A DNA stretch of 64,000 nt, taken from NCBI RefSeq assembly GCF_000346465.2, contig NC_034016.1:14028969-14092968 (forward strand). The letters run 5' to 3'. Positions 47,985-60,900 of the stretch are shown here, piece after piece. Below the pieces are notes generated by a model. That model did no database searches, was not told the origin of the DNA, and saw nothing but the letters and a program-made list of their open reading frames with translations. The position numbers were made by a program, and so were the translations under genes. The DNA is from Prunus persica (Eukaryota; Streptophyta; Magnoliopsida; Rosales; Rosaceae). Position 1 is the first letter of the stretch; each line of letters starts with the position of its first letter.

Positions 47985-48660
47985 AAAATTTTTGAAAAAT
48001 AATATCGATGCCTTTATCAACAAAATGGCCTAATTCACAGAATTTAGGTAAATTTTAAACAAAAATTGATTAAAAAAACCAGAGAAATGCCATCATATTT
48101 TAATCCCCACTAGATACATGCACATAAGACGCGCTTAGGATATTCATTCGGATATAAAATCAATAGGATCCAAAATTTGGTGTTTATCAGATTTAGGATG
48201 ATAAGCTAAATTTGATAGTCTCAATACGACTTGAATTGAATTCGGTAATCTTATTATAATTCACATTGTTTGTTAACTTGTAATATAATCACCTTAAATC
48301 ACTCAAACTCACTATGCAACACATTTCATTCAATTCTTTTGTGTCAAAATAATTGACTACTTGAACATCTTTTAAAAGTTTCATTACGTCAATGGGGTAT
48401 AACTCAGTTGACTAAGCTCTTCCACCTCCACTCATGTAGGCAAAAGTTCGAGACACTCAGGCACCTAATGAATATTTGTGTAAACCACCCCCCCAATCAC
48501 TTGTACTATATAAAAAAATTCATTACAAATTTTCATGTTTTTCTTATCATTTCCATTATTTTTAAAAAAAAAATCTAGTTTTTATCAATATCGAAAATTT
48601 TTCACGTATATATATTTCCAAATTTTTAGACCACAAATATTTTTGAAACCATCGATATTT
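47985..48660. repeat. Array spacer segment, copy 2, with SINE at 48388-48520
   Basis: Homologous to 30651-31225, including the SINE-like unit (TATAACTCAGTTGACTAAGC, AAAGTTCGAGAC). It lacks the 1.4-kb element found in copy 1 at 31228. Confidence 0.75.
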
Positions 48661-48686
48661 AGTACCTTACTTCTTACCAAAAAACT

Positions 48687-49955
48687 TTCTGTAAGGATTG
48701 TATTTTGACATGTTTGTTGTTTGGCTCTTCTCTTGTATTTCACAAAACCATTGTATTAATTCTTGTTATAGACTAGAGGTTGTGTCTGAAATAGATTGAA
48801 GATAAATTCGAGTCCTCACGTTGCTGCCAAAGGTAAATCTCACATGCATTCTCACTGGATTAATACATGTTCACGTGTATTAATCCAACATTCATTCTTA
48901 CGTGTTTGCTGCAACATTTCTCTTTATTTCAGCTTTGACAGACTTTCTTAAAACTCTGTCTACAAAAGGAATAATTCTATCTTTGGTGGTGGTGTCTTGA
49001 GCCGCTCCCATGCTAAAAGTCTGGAGCTTGAAAAAACAGTGTGATTTTCAAAAGCTCTATATATATATTCTTCTAGACAGAGTTGCAAAAACAACTTTTT
49101 GACTCATGCATTTTTAATAGATGACTTATGCCTTCTTTCTAGATATACTCTGGACATGAAAACCGAGAGGGAATAAAACTCTGAAAAGAGTTTGCCTTCA
49201 GCCAAAGTTCATATCCTGAGGGTTATGAGAATGATTGCATTCACATAAATGCTTCCCCAAGATGACTTTAAAGCTTTAATGGCTGGCTGTTTTTTCTTCA
49301 CTTCAATCTTCTTTAATGTTTCAGCTAGTATATGTTACTTGAGAGTATACGATTGATAGTATACATATAACCTTCTCCGTGTATACATTTACAAGATTGC
49401 GGCTGCAAACCTTTTCTTTGTTGTTGTTATGTTGAATTAAACTACATGCTTCAAGTACTTTACTTCTAGTTTATTCTTCACGACACTTAGGTTTCATTTG
49501 TCTAGCTCAATTATTCTCTGTGATTGAGATAGATGAATCTTGAAATCATGACTCACCTCATACATCAAAATTACATACAACTAGAGCTTGGTGCTCTTGA
49601 GAGGATTTGCTGCTACGAGATAAAGAAAAGGTGCTTGTTGAAAGGTTGATTGAAGCTGCCTATAGGTGATAGATTGAGCTAAGTCTTCTTTCATTTTTCT
49701 TGTATTTCTTAATGAGTGGATTGGATCTCTCCTGATTTGGTGCTCCCAGTTTTTCACCTACTTGGGTTTTCTGGGTCAACAACTCCTGTGTGTCGTTTAC
49801 TTTCAGCTGTTAATTGTCTTCCCTTATTAATCACATAATTGTTTGTATGTGTATGTGTACGACTTAACAGAACTTTTTAAAATTGGTAGGTCTTTGACCG
49901 GTAGCCTACTTCACCCCCCTTTGTAGGCTCTTAGAGCTTAGGGTTTGGTTTTACA
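48687..49955. mobile_element. About 1.27-kb insertion relative to spacer copy 1
   Basis: Spacer copy 1 (about 32660) runs directly from ACCTTACTTCTTACC to TTATTGTAAAATTAATGAGAC; here 1.27 kb intervenes. The right end contains TTTGACCGGTAGCCTACTTC followed by a C-run, which resembles a retroelement-related repeat. No open frame with a known domain is seen, so the class is uncertain. Confidence 0.5.
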
Positions 49956-50334
49956 CGTTCCTTATTTATTGTAAAATTAATGAGACTAACTATTTATAAC
50001 AAAAGCCATAATTTCACTCATAATAAGCATCAATATACATTACAGATGCGAAGTATTTTCCTGTCATCTTCATAGTGGATGTGAAGTCAAAGGAAATAAG
50101 AAAATGGTCAAAAGGAAACACCGACAAACCACAAAATGAAAAAGAAAAAAGAAGCATCAATACACTTTCGTTGCAACATTGGTGTTTACCAAGTAGTTGG
50201 GGTGTGGAAAAAAAAGAAGACAAAAGGTCGATTGTTGATGAAGTTGACTGAAATAGATCAGGATTTTCAAAATTAACCTCCATAATTGTTAGAAGACAAA
50301 ATTTTGTTATTGGCGAGTCAATTAATTCATAAAA

Positions 50335-51638
50335 TTGAGCTTTCACATTGGTGAAAAGTTGAAGGTTTTTCATCTTTGAGAAGCTGTCATCACTCAAGCA
50401 TATGTCATCTGGTGTCGGAAACTTTGCTATGATGCCTTTAATATTGTTTGTTTCCTATTATTAAAAAAAAAAAGAAGTTGTTTTAACATACAAAGCTTTA
50501 TAGCAAATAAAAATGCAAGTGTACACACACACAGAGACTTACTGTTCCTTCTGTTAGAACACGATAAACATTCTCGTGAAATCACAATCTGCTACGTTCA
50601 CTAGGCTCATTTGGCGACTCTTGATAAACTATTCTTCTACCCAATTCTTCAAGCAAGTCATGCATCCCAATTGTGCCTTGTTCAATATTTATGAGGGCCT
50701 TGTCTACGAGTACTTTAATAGCATACTTAGGCTTGAGGTCACAACCTTCCAGGATCGGTATCATATGGTTCACCTTTCTACCGTTAAAGAAACATGCTAT
50801 GTCAAGGAAAACTTCTTGCACTGAATATTCCAATGCATCATAGCTTATTTTGAGAGTTTTTTTAATGTCCGAGTGCAGATTCCCATCCAATGCATCATGC
50901 CACTCATCTATACTTCTACCACATAGATGAGAACCTAAAACCTTGAGAGCTAAAGGAAGACCTTGAGCATGCTTCAGCACACATTCTGCAAGTTCCACAT
51001 AATCATCATCCAAATTTCTATTTCTTGTAAAACCATTCCAACTAAAGAAGAGATCAAGAGATTCATGATAATTTAATTTCTTTGCCTCGTAGATTATACT
51101 AACTCAATGAGAAGTTAGCAAATGCTTATCTCTTGTCGTTATGATAATTCTACTGCCCAAACCAAACCAATCACAACCTCCAACTAAGTTGTTTAATTGG
51201 TCCAAATGATCCACATCATCTACAATTACAAGGACCTTTTTACCACTCAACCTTTCCTTTATCACACTGATTCCTTTATCGGCACTGGTAACCTTTATTT
51301 CCTTTCCCCTTGGAATCTCATAAAGAAGAAGATTTTGTAGGTCGACTAGGCCTCCATATGGTATTGATCTTTCTCTTACATTTTCCAGAAAACAACTCCT
51401 TTCAAACACTTGGGCCAGTGAGTTATAAACAGCTTTAGCAACAGTTGTCTTTCCTATTCCACCAGTCCCCCATATTCCTACCATGCAAACGTCATTTCCG
51501 TAAACATCTAAAACTTTATGAAGATCTCGTACACTAGCCTCTATTCCAACTTGGTATTTTGCCACATTGATATGGATATCATTTAATACTTGTAAGGAAA
51601 TCTCGTTGACAATGTTCTGAATAAATTCAGTTTCACGG
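50335..51638 (-). pseudogene. TNL fragment: NB-ARC exon with two stops plus part of the linker exon
   Basis: The NB-ARC exon is 51638-50543 with intact splice sites and no frameshift. P-loop GTGGIGKTT, VIVDDVDHLD, GLPL and MHDLLEELG are present. In-frame stops occur at 51104-51106, where TNL3/TNL4 have a Gln codon, and at 50582-50584, where a Trp TGG has become TGA. The linker exon begins at 50454 and is cut at about 50335, where array spacer takes over. TIR and LRR parts are absent. Between the stops, the segment EAKKLNYHESLDLFFSWNGF matches TNL2, not TNL3/TNL4. No small gene follows it. Confidence 0.9.
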
Positions 51639-53576
51639 CTGCCAATTTGAAGCACAAACAACATTTAAATAAAATGGGATTTTTCTATATATATTTTAAA
51701 GAAGTGCTCGACTCAATACTAGTGTCAATTATGTCGTGAATCTATATATATAAAGCAAAAAGCAGAGAATGGTGAAACATTCAAAATACCATAAATGTCA
51801 TTGATTAATGCAAACATTAAGAATTGAAATTATTAATTAAATGAGGATAATATGGTAAATTCACACTTTTTCATATTAAAAATAAATTAAAATTAAAAGA
51901 AAAAAAATTAGAAAACACGTGACCAAGCTATGATGTTAGGGAAAGCGTGTGATGGAATGGACACTAGGATAACAATAGAAGAGATTGGTTTTCGTAACAG
52001 AGTGATTTTATTAGAAAGGAGAGAAGTACACTGCTTGGTAGCTATTATAGATATTTGATACTATTATCTTCAATATTTGATAGCTATTATAGCATTTTCG
52101 GATCCTAAATTACTCTAGAAATTTCTACCAAATGTCCATCATATTTTAACAGTTACAATAACAGATTCTGCAACCCTGGGAGAAATAATGTAGCTATTGG
52201 TTGGCTAATTAGCCTTTCAGTGATGTAACTATTTGCTGCAATTTATATTACTGTTGTATTGATTCAATTATATTTATATAAAATATATTCGTTGGTTTTT
52301 ATTATTTTGTTATTTTGGTTTTATACTGATTGTTTTACAACAACTAGTACATCAGTCGTTAAACACCTTGCAATTACATAAAAATTTGAATGCAAACCCT
52401 TTGTGTCTTGAAACAATTCTGCACTAAATTTTTTGAAAAATAATGTTGATTCCTTTATCGACAAAATGACTAATTCACAAAATTTAGGTAAATTTTAAAC
52501 AAAAGTTGATTAAAAAAGACAAGAGAAATGCCATCATTTTAATCCCCACTAGATACACGCACATAGTGGATGTGAAGTAGTTTCCTGCCATCTTCATAGT
52601 GGATGTGAAGTCAAAGGGAATAAGAAAATTGTCAAAAGGAAACACCGACAAACCACAAAAAGAAAAAGACAAAAGAAGCATCAATACACTGTCATTGCAA
52701 CATGGGTGTTTACCAAGTAGTTGGGGGTGTGGAGAAAAAAAACAAAAACAAAAGGTCGATTGATGATGAAAGATAACTAAAATAGATCAGGATTGTAAAA
52801 AATAACCTCCATAATTGTTACAAGACAAAATTTTGTTATTGGCGAGTTAGTTAATTCACAACGCGTCATGCTAACTATTAGATAGAAAAGTATTCATACG
52901 TGAGTTTAATATATTATCGTCTTTCTCAATAAGAAATGTGAAACATTCAAAATACCAAAAAATATCCTTGGTTAATGCAAACATTAAGAATTGAAATTAT
53001 TAATTAAATAAGAATAATATGGTAAATTCATACTTTTTTATATTAAAAAAATTAAAATGAAAAGAAAAATCAGATAATGAATCTTATTTTTATGAGACAC
53101 AACTACTCATCATCTTTTTAATTCTAAAATAATTTTTTTTTCTTCAAAAAGCCTCTCACAAGCGCAAAAGCTCGTGCGGAGATGCTAGTTATAAATAAAT
53201 AAAAACTAGTGTATTTTGTTTTTGTTTGTTTGTTAAAAAATAATATATGGTTTAATGGGTTGTCCTGTTAAGGGAAAGCTTAGAGGCAATAATTTAAACT
53301 TTTGGAAAAACAATAATCCCAAATGTACGAACCATTCATCCGCTAATAGCTTGCGAAAATATAATTAAAATGGGAAAACAAAAAACAAATACACTAGTAA
53401 TAAGTTTATGTATCCACTAAAACTTAATTACATGGAGGCAATCCAATGGATCACTAATGATTTTTTCATCAAAACAACCTAGTTATATATAATTACCGAA
53501 AAAACTAATGACTCATTTTTCATGGCCAGAGAAGCGAGCAAAGGTCCTTCAACAAATAAAACATGTGTACAAGGTG
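51639..53576. repeat. Spacer: intron 1 remnant, dispersed repeats and small-gene 3' flank
   Basis: Next to the NB-ARC exon, about 51640-51800 matches TNL intron 1. About 51930-52240 matches repeat DNA of TNL4 intron 1. About 52370-52870 is a shortened third copy of the array spacer, missing the part between ACGCACATA and GTGGATGTGAAG. From 53190 on it is the shared small-gene 3' flank. No gene is seen. Confidence 0.6.
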
Positions 53577-53828
53577 TCACCAAGGCACAAAACGGTCCAT
53601 AAGCAAACGAACTTTGGCATCTGAAAGCGTAGAGGAATCCAAGTCCCTCTGAATCTGAGCCATTCTGCTGCTCTCTATTCTTGCTTCTTTGAACACTACT
53701 TGTTCTTTAACCTCATCATCACCTTCTCCTTGTTTGGCCTTCGATGAAAACACCATTCGCTTCTTAGCCCCCACCTTGTCTTTCAGCTTTGCCAACTCGC
53801 TCATCCAAACCTCCACCACTGCAGACAT
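53577..53828 (-). CDS. Small charged protein of unknown function, copy 5
   Basis: An 83-aa frame from ATG at 53828. It is the most divergent in the middle (SSKAKQGEGDDEVKEQVVFK) and has I for K in EARIESSRM, but the two ends (MSAVVEVWMSE and LLMDRFVPW) are unchanged. It lies about 450 nt downstream of the TNL fragment 54283-56296. Confidence 0.58.
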   Translation of the reverse strand: MSAVVEVWMSELAKLKDKVGAKKRMVFSSKAKQGEGDDEVKEQVVFKEARIESSRMAQIQRDLDSSTLSDAKVRLLMDRFVPW

Positions 53829-53920
53829 GCTTGAACTTGAAAACTTGAAATTCTGGCTTGGTCTTGACTGTTGAGTTTGATCAAGGATGATGAGGAGGGC
53901 TGGCTATTATGGTTGTTGGG

Positions 53921-53927
53921 TTATATA
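53921..53927 (-). promoter_or_regulatory. TATA box of small gene copy 5
   Basis: TATATAA about 93-99 nt upstream of the ATG, with CT tracts at about 53929-53945 and 54051-54077. Confidence 0.5.
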
Positions 53928-54282
53928 GAAGAGAGAGAGAGAGAAAGAGAAAGAGGGCCTTGCCCTTCATGTGGTTTGGATTGGATGAAAAACCAGTGTG
54001 TCACAGACAGCCGCTGGTTATAGGCTCGCACACAGGAATATTCCTTGGGAAGAGAGAGAGAGAGAGAGAGAGAGAGACTAGAAAGTGGGGTATGAGTTTT
54101 GTTGAGTGAGTGAAAAGCTTCCCCGTGGGTGGGCGCACGGAACTCTCTTCTTTAGATTAATCTTGTGGGCGACTTAGCATATTACTATTCATAATAATAT
54201 TCCATTGCATCTTAGTTTTCCTTGTGTCTTATTCCAACATTGCAATTCTCTTTCTCCGAAATACCCATTCACCTCTTCATCA

Positions 54283-56296
54283 TCAGTAAAAGTAGCCATC
54301 TTCATTATCTTCACAGCTGAAGTAGTCATGTTCCGAGTCTTGCTCATCTTCACATAGATCAATACAATTATCTCCATCAAACCTCTCATTAGCATCTTCC
54401 AAGTCATCGGATTCAGACTCACCATCTTCCGTAAATATAGACAAGTCTTCATCATCCTGTGTCATTACCAGGTGGACCCCGAAGCTTTTTAAACACAGCG
54501 AATCTAGTGTCAAATTCAGAAAATTAACTCGACACGCAAAAGGCGACCGCGGCCAGGTAATCTGATCATCCCGGTAAAACATTTCGCTGAATCGAATATA
54601 GCACAGCCACACATGACCTGACCCTATACCATGACCTGACCCGTTCTTTCTGAAATCGGACGCAGTAAAATAAGGTTCCACTCCTGGTTGATTCACGGAA
54701 ATTTTTGTTACAAAACCATTGTAACGTGGTCTTTTGTTTTGCGGGTTTTCACCAGCAGCGTATAGAGCCAATCCTTGGTTCTGGCATTTGAAGTTTGGAG
54801 GGATTTCAATCAAAAATTCACATGCTTCATCACGCTCCTTCACATACTTATGACAGCTGAACAACGTCGAGAGAGCTTCAAAACTTGCTGGAAATACAAC
54901 CTGAAATCCATGTTTCTGCGAAGACAGAAGGTGATCAAAGAAGATAGTGATCTGCTCCTTTGCTAAAATGTTTTGCTTCTTTCTGAGGTCACAAGCCAGA
55001 TTGCCGCAGAGTCTGTGGCAATTACACAAGTCCACCAACTTAATCATTTGTGAGTCTTCTTTACCCTTCAGAATGTTGGACAATGATGAAAACCTTTCCA
55101 ATGATACGCAATCACTTGCATCTAACTTTACTATTTTTGGTGGAAGTTCCGGAATATCTCTAAGCCTCTTGCAGCCATGCAAGTAAAGATACCGCATATT
55201 GACAAATTTCGTAATGCATTTGGGAATACTTACAAGGAAATCACATAGTGTTAGATCAAGTTCGCTCAATGTAGACACATAATCTTCAGACTTCACTTTA
55301 TTTGGAAATGTAACAAGCTTTCGACTTCTTCGGAGACAAATGCGGTTTAAATGTTCCAACTCATAAATGCTGGGTGGCAGATTCGTAAGATTTTCACAAC
55401 TGCTTAGGTGTAATAACTCAAGATTGATGAGATATACAATTGACGCTGGCAATTCTTTGATGCCACTACCATGTAGAAACATGTAACGTAAGGAATCCAT
55501 CTTTCCCCCAATATCAGGGAAAGTCTCCAGTCTTCTGCAAAATTGAAGATTGAGAACTTCTAGAGATTTTGACTTGATTATTGGAAATAGTGTGAGGTTA
55601 TGGCAACACATAAGACTCAAGTCCACAAGCTTATCATGAAATCCAACAGAAGGATGAACCTCAACTAAACTTCTGCAGTAGTCTAGATTCAAGGACTGTA
55701 AGTTTGGAATTCCAGAGATATTTGGGGTTTTTGTTAGGAGTTCACAGCTCCTAAAATTCATGGACGTCAAATTTTGCAAACGCTATATAAGACAAAAATA
55801 GAAAAGAAAAAGAAGGATCAAACGATAAGGCATAAACAAGTTTAAGCCATAACTCCAGAAACTTAATAAACTTTTGAAAATACGAAGGGATGAAAATAAT
55901 TTAAATTACCTTGAATCCCTCCCCAAGTTGTGACAAGCGGCTACAAGGCATATAAAGTTCAACAAGTTTCCTTGGATTGAAAGTAGATGGTAAAGTTTGT
56001 AGAGGACAACCAGGCCAATGAAGAAACCTCAACTCATTAGATAGATAATCCACGTGATCGCCATAAAATCGTGCATTCACATTGATGAAAAGTCGAAGGT
56101 TTTTCATCTTTGAGAAGCTGTCATCACTCAAGCATATGTCATCTGGTGTCGGAAACTTTGCTATGATGCCTTTAATATTGTTTGTTCCCTATTATTATAA
56201 TTTTTTAAAAAGTAGTGTTAACATACAAATTTCAATAGCAAATAAAAATGCAAGTGTACACACACACACACTTACTGTTCCTTCTGTTAGAACACG
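54283..56296 (-). pseudogene. TNL fragment disrupted by a CACTA transposon
   Basis: The last exon (55782-54283, 500 codons) and linker exon (56188-55910) are open and in phase, with the same LRR, C-JID and acidic tail as TNL3/TNL4. About 35 residues of LRR are missing after NKVKSE compared with TNL3. Only the last 21 bases of the NB-ARC exon remain (56276-56296); at 56297 a CACTA terminus begins. The rest of the gene, if it survives, should lie beyond the far end of the transposon, past 64000. As it stands no TNL protein can be made. Confidence 0.9.
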
Positions 56297-56487
56297 CACT
56301 ACTACAAAAAAGCAAAAAGACGACGGTAAATCACCGTCGTGTATTCGGTTTTTCAATGGTCGTGGAATCCACCGTCATCTTTTCCCTCATAAACCACGAC
56401 GCTAAATCACCGTCGTTGTTAAAATATACAACGTCATCAACAAATACAAAACGACGTCTTTGTACTGCAAAAAGATCTAAAAAAGCA

Positions 56488-57340
56488 GTCGAGGATGAGA
56501 ATAGACGACCAACTCTCTAAAAAAACCGTCGTTAAAAAGGAAAAATATGACACATATTAAGATAACAAGGCCGCAAGATAGACATACAATGACGAAAATA
56601 AAAATACCACGCCGTTAAATATCATTTTCACGACAATAAAAAATTTGACGTCTTTAAATACATTAGAAGACGACGTTATTGATACCTACTACGTCGCATA
56701 TATAAAAACAGCCGTCGTAAAATTAATTTTCCACTTCGATTTTTCGATAAAAGATGACGTGGAAATAGTTGTCAGTGTCATTATTTACGACGTATGTATT
56801 TATAGAGTAGACGTTGAAAAACGAAACAACGTCAGTTACAAATATATGAGAGTCGTATTACAAAATTTATACGTCATATTTTCAGAAACAAACAACGACG
56901 ATAAATATTCAACGTTGTTAAATAAACCAACGTCGGAAAACAATAAAAACAGACGTGTTTAGTCTGCTAAAGTTCTAGAAAATAGTCGAGGATGAGAATA
57001 GACGACCAACTCAAACAAATCACCGTCGTTAAAAAGGAAAAATATGACACATGTTAAAAGAACAAGGCCGCAAGATATACATACAACGACGAAAACTAAA
57101 ATACTACGCTGTTAAATATAATTTACACGACAAGAAAAAATATGACGTCTTTAAATACATGAGAAGACGACGTTATTGAAATATACTACATCTCTTATTT
57201 ACAAACAACCGTCGTGAAATAAATTTTCCACTTCGATTTTTCTAAAAAAGATGACGTGGAAATAGTTGTCAGTGTCATTATTTACGACGTATGTATTTAT
57301 ACAGTTGACGTTGAAATGCGAAACAACGTCGGTGGCATTT
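56488..57340. repeat. Tandem duplication of about 497 bp in the CACTA subterminal region
   Basis: The block starting GTCGAGGATGAGAATAGACG at 56488 starts again at 56985. Both copies share GGCCGCAAGATA, GAAGACGACGTTATTGA and GATGACGTGGAAATAGTTGT in the same order for about 350 bp. This doubles the number of subterminal motifs at this end. Confidence 0.88.
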
Positions 57341-57908
57341 ATATAGTCGACGTTGTATTTATATCTATCATCATTACTCACGACGCACTTAATAATATAG
57401 ACGACGTTGAACTTCTAAACAACGTCGGTTCCAAATAAATGAGAGCCGTATTACAGAACATATAGACGGCGTTGATTATGATGAGAGCCGTATTACAAAT
57501 AACGTCGTTTAATTGTTATTAGACGGCGGTTATAATGAATTTCCGTCGGAATTCATTTCGTTCCTCTTCGTTTATAAAAGAACTTGCGACGTGGAAAATG
57601 TATGATGACGTCGTATTTTTTAACGTTCAGATTATATATCTCGTTTTTTAGACGTCGGTATTATGGGATTGGAGTCGTGTTATTTTGAATTACATGGCGG
57701 TTCTTAATCCTTCCCCGACGTGATATCCTGAATAATTGCTTCACAATAGCGTCGTGGTTCTTCATTGTTACGTTGCTTTAAGACGTCGGTAAATATGCTG
57801 AATAACTGGTTCACAATAACGTCGTGTTTTATTTGAACGTAGAAAGTGAAGAAATCACATTACAATATATTACAAAATTAATGTCATACACTGCCAATTA
57901 CATAAGCA

Positions 57909-60900
57909 TCATTCAATCCATATATCTTCACACCCATCTCGAATATTTTGACCGCCTAACTCACCCACCAGTTCATCAAATGTGTCAACATTTGGCATCC
58001 CTCTAGTAAATGGCTCACACTCAATTATCACATCACCTAAGACTTCATCACCAATAACATCATTATATTCTCTATTAGGCATTGATAACACTACCGACCA
58101 ACTATGATGCATCGGGTCGTCAACAAAAAATATTTGTTTGACTTGAGAAGCCAAAACAAATTGGTCATTCCTATGTCCAATTTTACTCAAATCTACAAGG
58201 GTAAATCCAAGTTCGTCGACTACAAGACCAGAACTATCTATCCAATCACACCTAAAGACTGGGATTGTAAACTTTTGGTAGTCAAGGTCCCAAATTTCTT
58301 GAATGACACCATAGAAACCCATATTTGAGAGAATTGGGTTTTTATCCTTGGCACTAGCAACTTGCATGGTATGTGCAAGTAAATAAACTCCACTATTTTG
58401 AGTTGTCCGCACATCATCTTGTGCCTTGATATTGAATTTAATACCTTTAATAAGATAGCTCCTATATAATGGCACTGACATGTTTGGACCAGCTGCTAGC
58501 CACCTTAAATTTTCTGATACGCCGTGATTGTCTTCCTCAAGTTCACTTTGAACCTGCAAATTAATCATATCTTAATTCAATCTAACATATAAATAAGAAG
58601 AAAATTAAAAGAGAAATATGTTATTCAACAACATATACCTTGAAGCGTAGCCATTGAATGAAAGTGCTATTGTGCTTATCCTGCAGCCACTTTGTTCTCT
58701 TTCTAAATTTTGGATAAGCAATCTTGATGTGGATCATATGTTGCCTACATGACACGAAAAATTCAAGCATTACGGTCCCAAATATAGAAGATAAACATAA
58801 GAAATAATTTAAAATGGAAACTTAAAGAATAAAGCTCATACGTACTCGATATAAGGTAGGACTTCCTCCGTATTCTCCAAGACATATAGATGTGCTTGAT
58901 TCAATAGGTCCTGATCAACTACGCTCACTGTGCAACCTGATAATGGCTTTGAAAGTCCCATCTTTTGGCTTGAAGGCACTCCAACTGTACTAACATCAGA
59001 TAAATGCTGAGTACAAAACTCTACCGCTTCTTCAGCTATATACCGCTCAGCAATGCAACCTTCGGGACGAGTACGATTCTGAACATACCCCTTCAGCACT
59101 TTCATATATCTTTCAAACGGATACATCCACCTAAAATATACTGGCCCACATAGACGAACTTCTCTGACAAGATGTACTACTAGATGAACCATGATATCAA
59201 AGAATGAAGGGGGAAAGTACTTCTCAAGCAAACACAGAGTAACTACTACATCTTCTTCCAACTTATCTAGCTTGGAAACATCAACAGTCTTTGCACATAT
59301 AGCATTGAAGAAGAAGCACAAACGAGTTATTGCATACCTTGCAGGCTTCTCCAAAACAGAACGAATTGCCACAGGGAGCAATTGTTGCATTAAGGTATGA
59401 CAATCATGTGATTTAAGGCCAAGAAGTCTTGAATCTTGTAAAGATACAAGATTTTTAATATTTGAAGAATAACCTTCAGGGACCTTCATACCATAGAAAG
59501 AATTGCAAACCTCTCTCTTCTCTGCTCTTGACAAATTCCAAGGCCCAGGAGGCAAACGAGTACGTCTTTCTCCATACTCGGGTTGCAAATCAGTTTTGAC
59601 CCCCATGTTCAATAAATCTAATCGAGCAGCAATCCCATCTTTATTTTTTCCAGGGATCTCCAGCAATGTACCAATGATACTATCGCAAACATTCTTCTCA
59701 ATGTGCATAACATCTAGGGCATGCCTCACAGGAAGGTATTTCCAATACTCGAGATCAAAGAATATTGATTTCTTCTTCCAACAAACTCTGTCACCATTTT
59801 CAACCATATGCAGCACTTCTTCTCCGGTTAATGGCTCGGGAGGTATGCCATATTCAGGTTTCCCATTAAAAGCTGCACGTTGCCTCCTATATGGATGATT
59901 GATTGGTAACCATTTTCTATGCCCAATGTAACAAATTTTGTGGCCATTTTTCAACCTGTGACTAGGTGTATCATCGCCGCATATTGGACAAGCTTTATAT
60001 CCTTTAACAACACAACCAGATAAGTTTCCATAGGCGGGGAAATCATTAATTGTCCACATTAATGCAGCTCTGAGTGTAAAGTATTCTCCATTATGTGCAT
60101 CATACACTCCTCTAATCCCAACCCACAAGGATTTTAAATCATCAATCAAAGGCTCCAAGTAGACGTCTATATCATTTCCGGGTTGTTTAGGACCGGAAAT
60201 CAATAAGGTTAACATCATGAACTTTCGTTTCATGCACAGCCATGGAGGGAGATTATATGTAACTAAGATAACCGGCCAACAACTATATCTGCTACTTAGA
60301 GAACTGTGGGGGATTGAATCCATCAGATGAAAGAGCCAATCTCAAGTTTCTCGGCTCATTACCAAACTCAGGCCATTTATCATCAAGAAGTTTCCAAGAC
60401 GGGGAATCCGCCGGATGAGACATCTGACCGTCAATTGATTTTCTAGCAGCATGCCACCAAGTCAAACTCTTAGCTGTCTCATGTGATTGAAACATCCTTT
60501 TAAACCTTGGAATTGGGGGAAAATACCACACCACCTTCGCTGGCACACCCTCTTTCAAGATTGAATCTTTGCCTTCCTTCCACCTTGAGATACCACAAGT
60601 AGGACAATTAGTTGAATCCTCATACTCCTTCCTATACAAGATGCAATCATTGGGGCATGCGTGCATTTTCTCATAACTCAGCCCCAATGCACACAAAGTC
60701 TTTTTAGCCTCATACATGGAGGTTGGTATTGTATTTCCTTCTGGAAGCAAATCGCCTTGAAGTATCAATAATTCTGTAAAACAGACATCACTCATCCCAT
60801 GTTTTGCCTTCAAATTATACAACTTCACTAATGCCGATAACTTCGTGTACTTTCTACAACCAGGGTACACTGGTTGATCTCCATCCCCAATCACATTGGC

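Noticed and set aside
56310..57850. Short CGACG-type repeats considered as a CRISPR-like array
   Set aside because: Motifs are short, irregularly spaced and in both orientations, next to a CACTA terminus in a plant genome; they are subterminal transposase-binding repeats.
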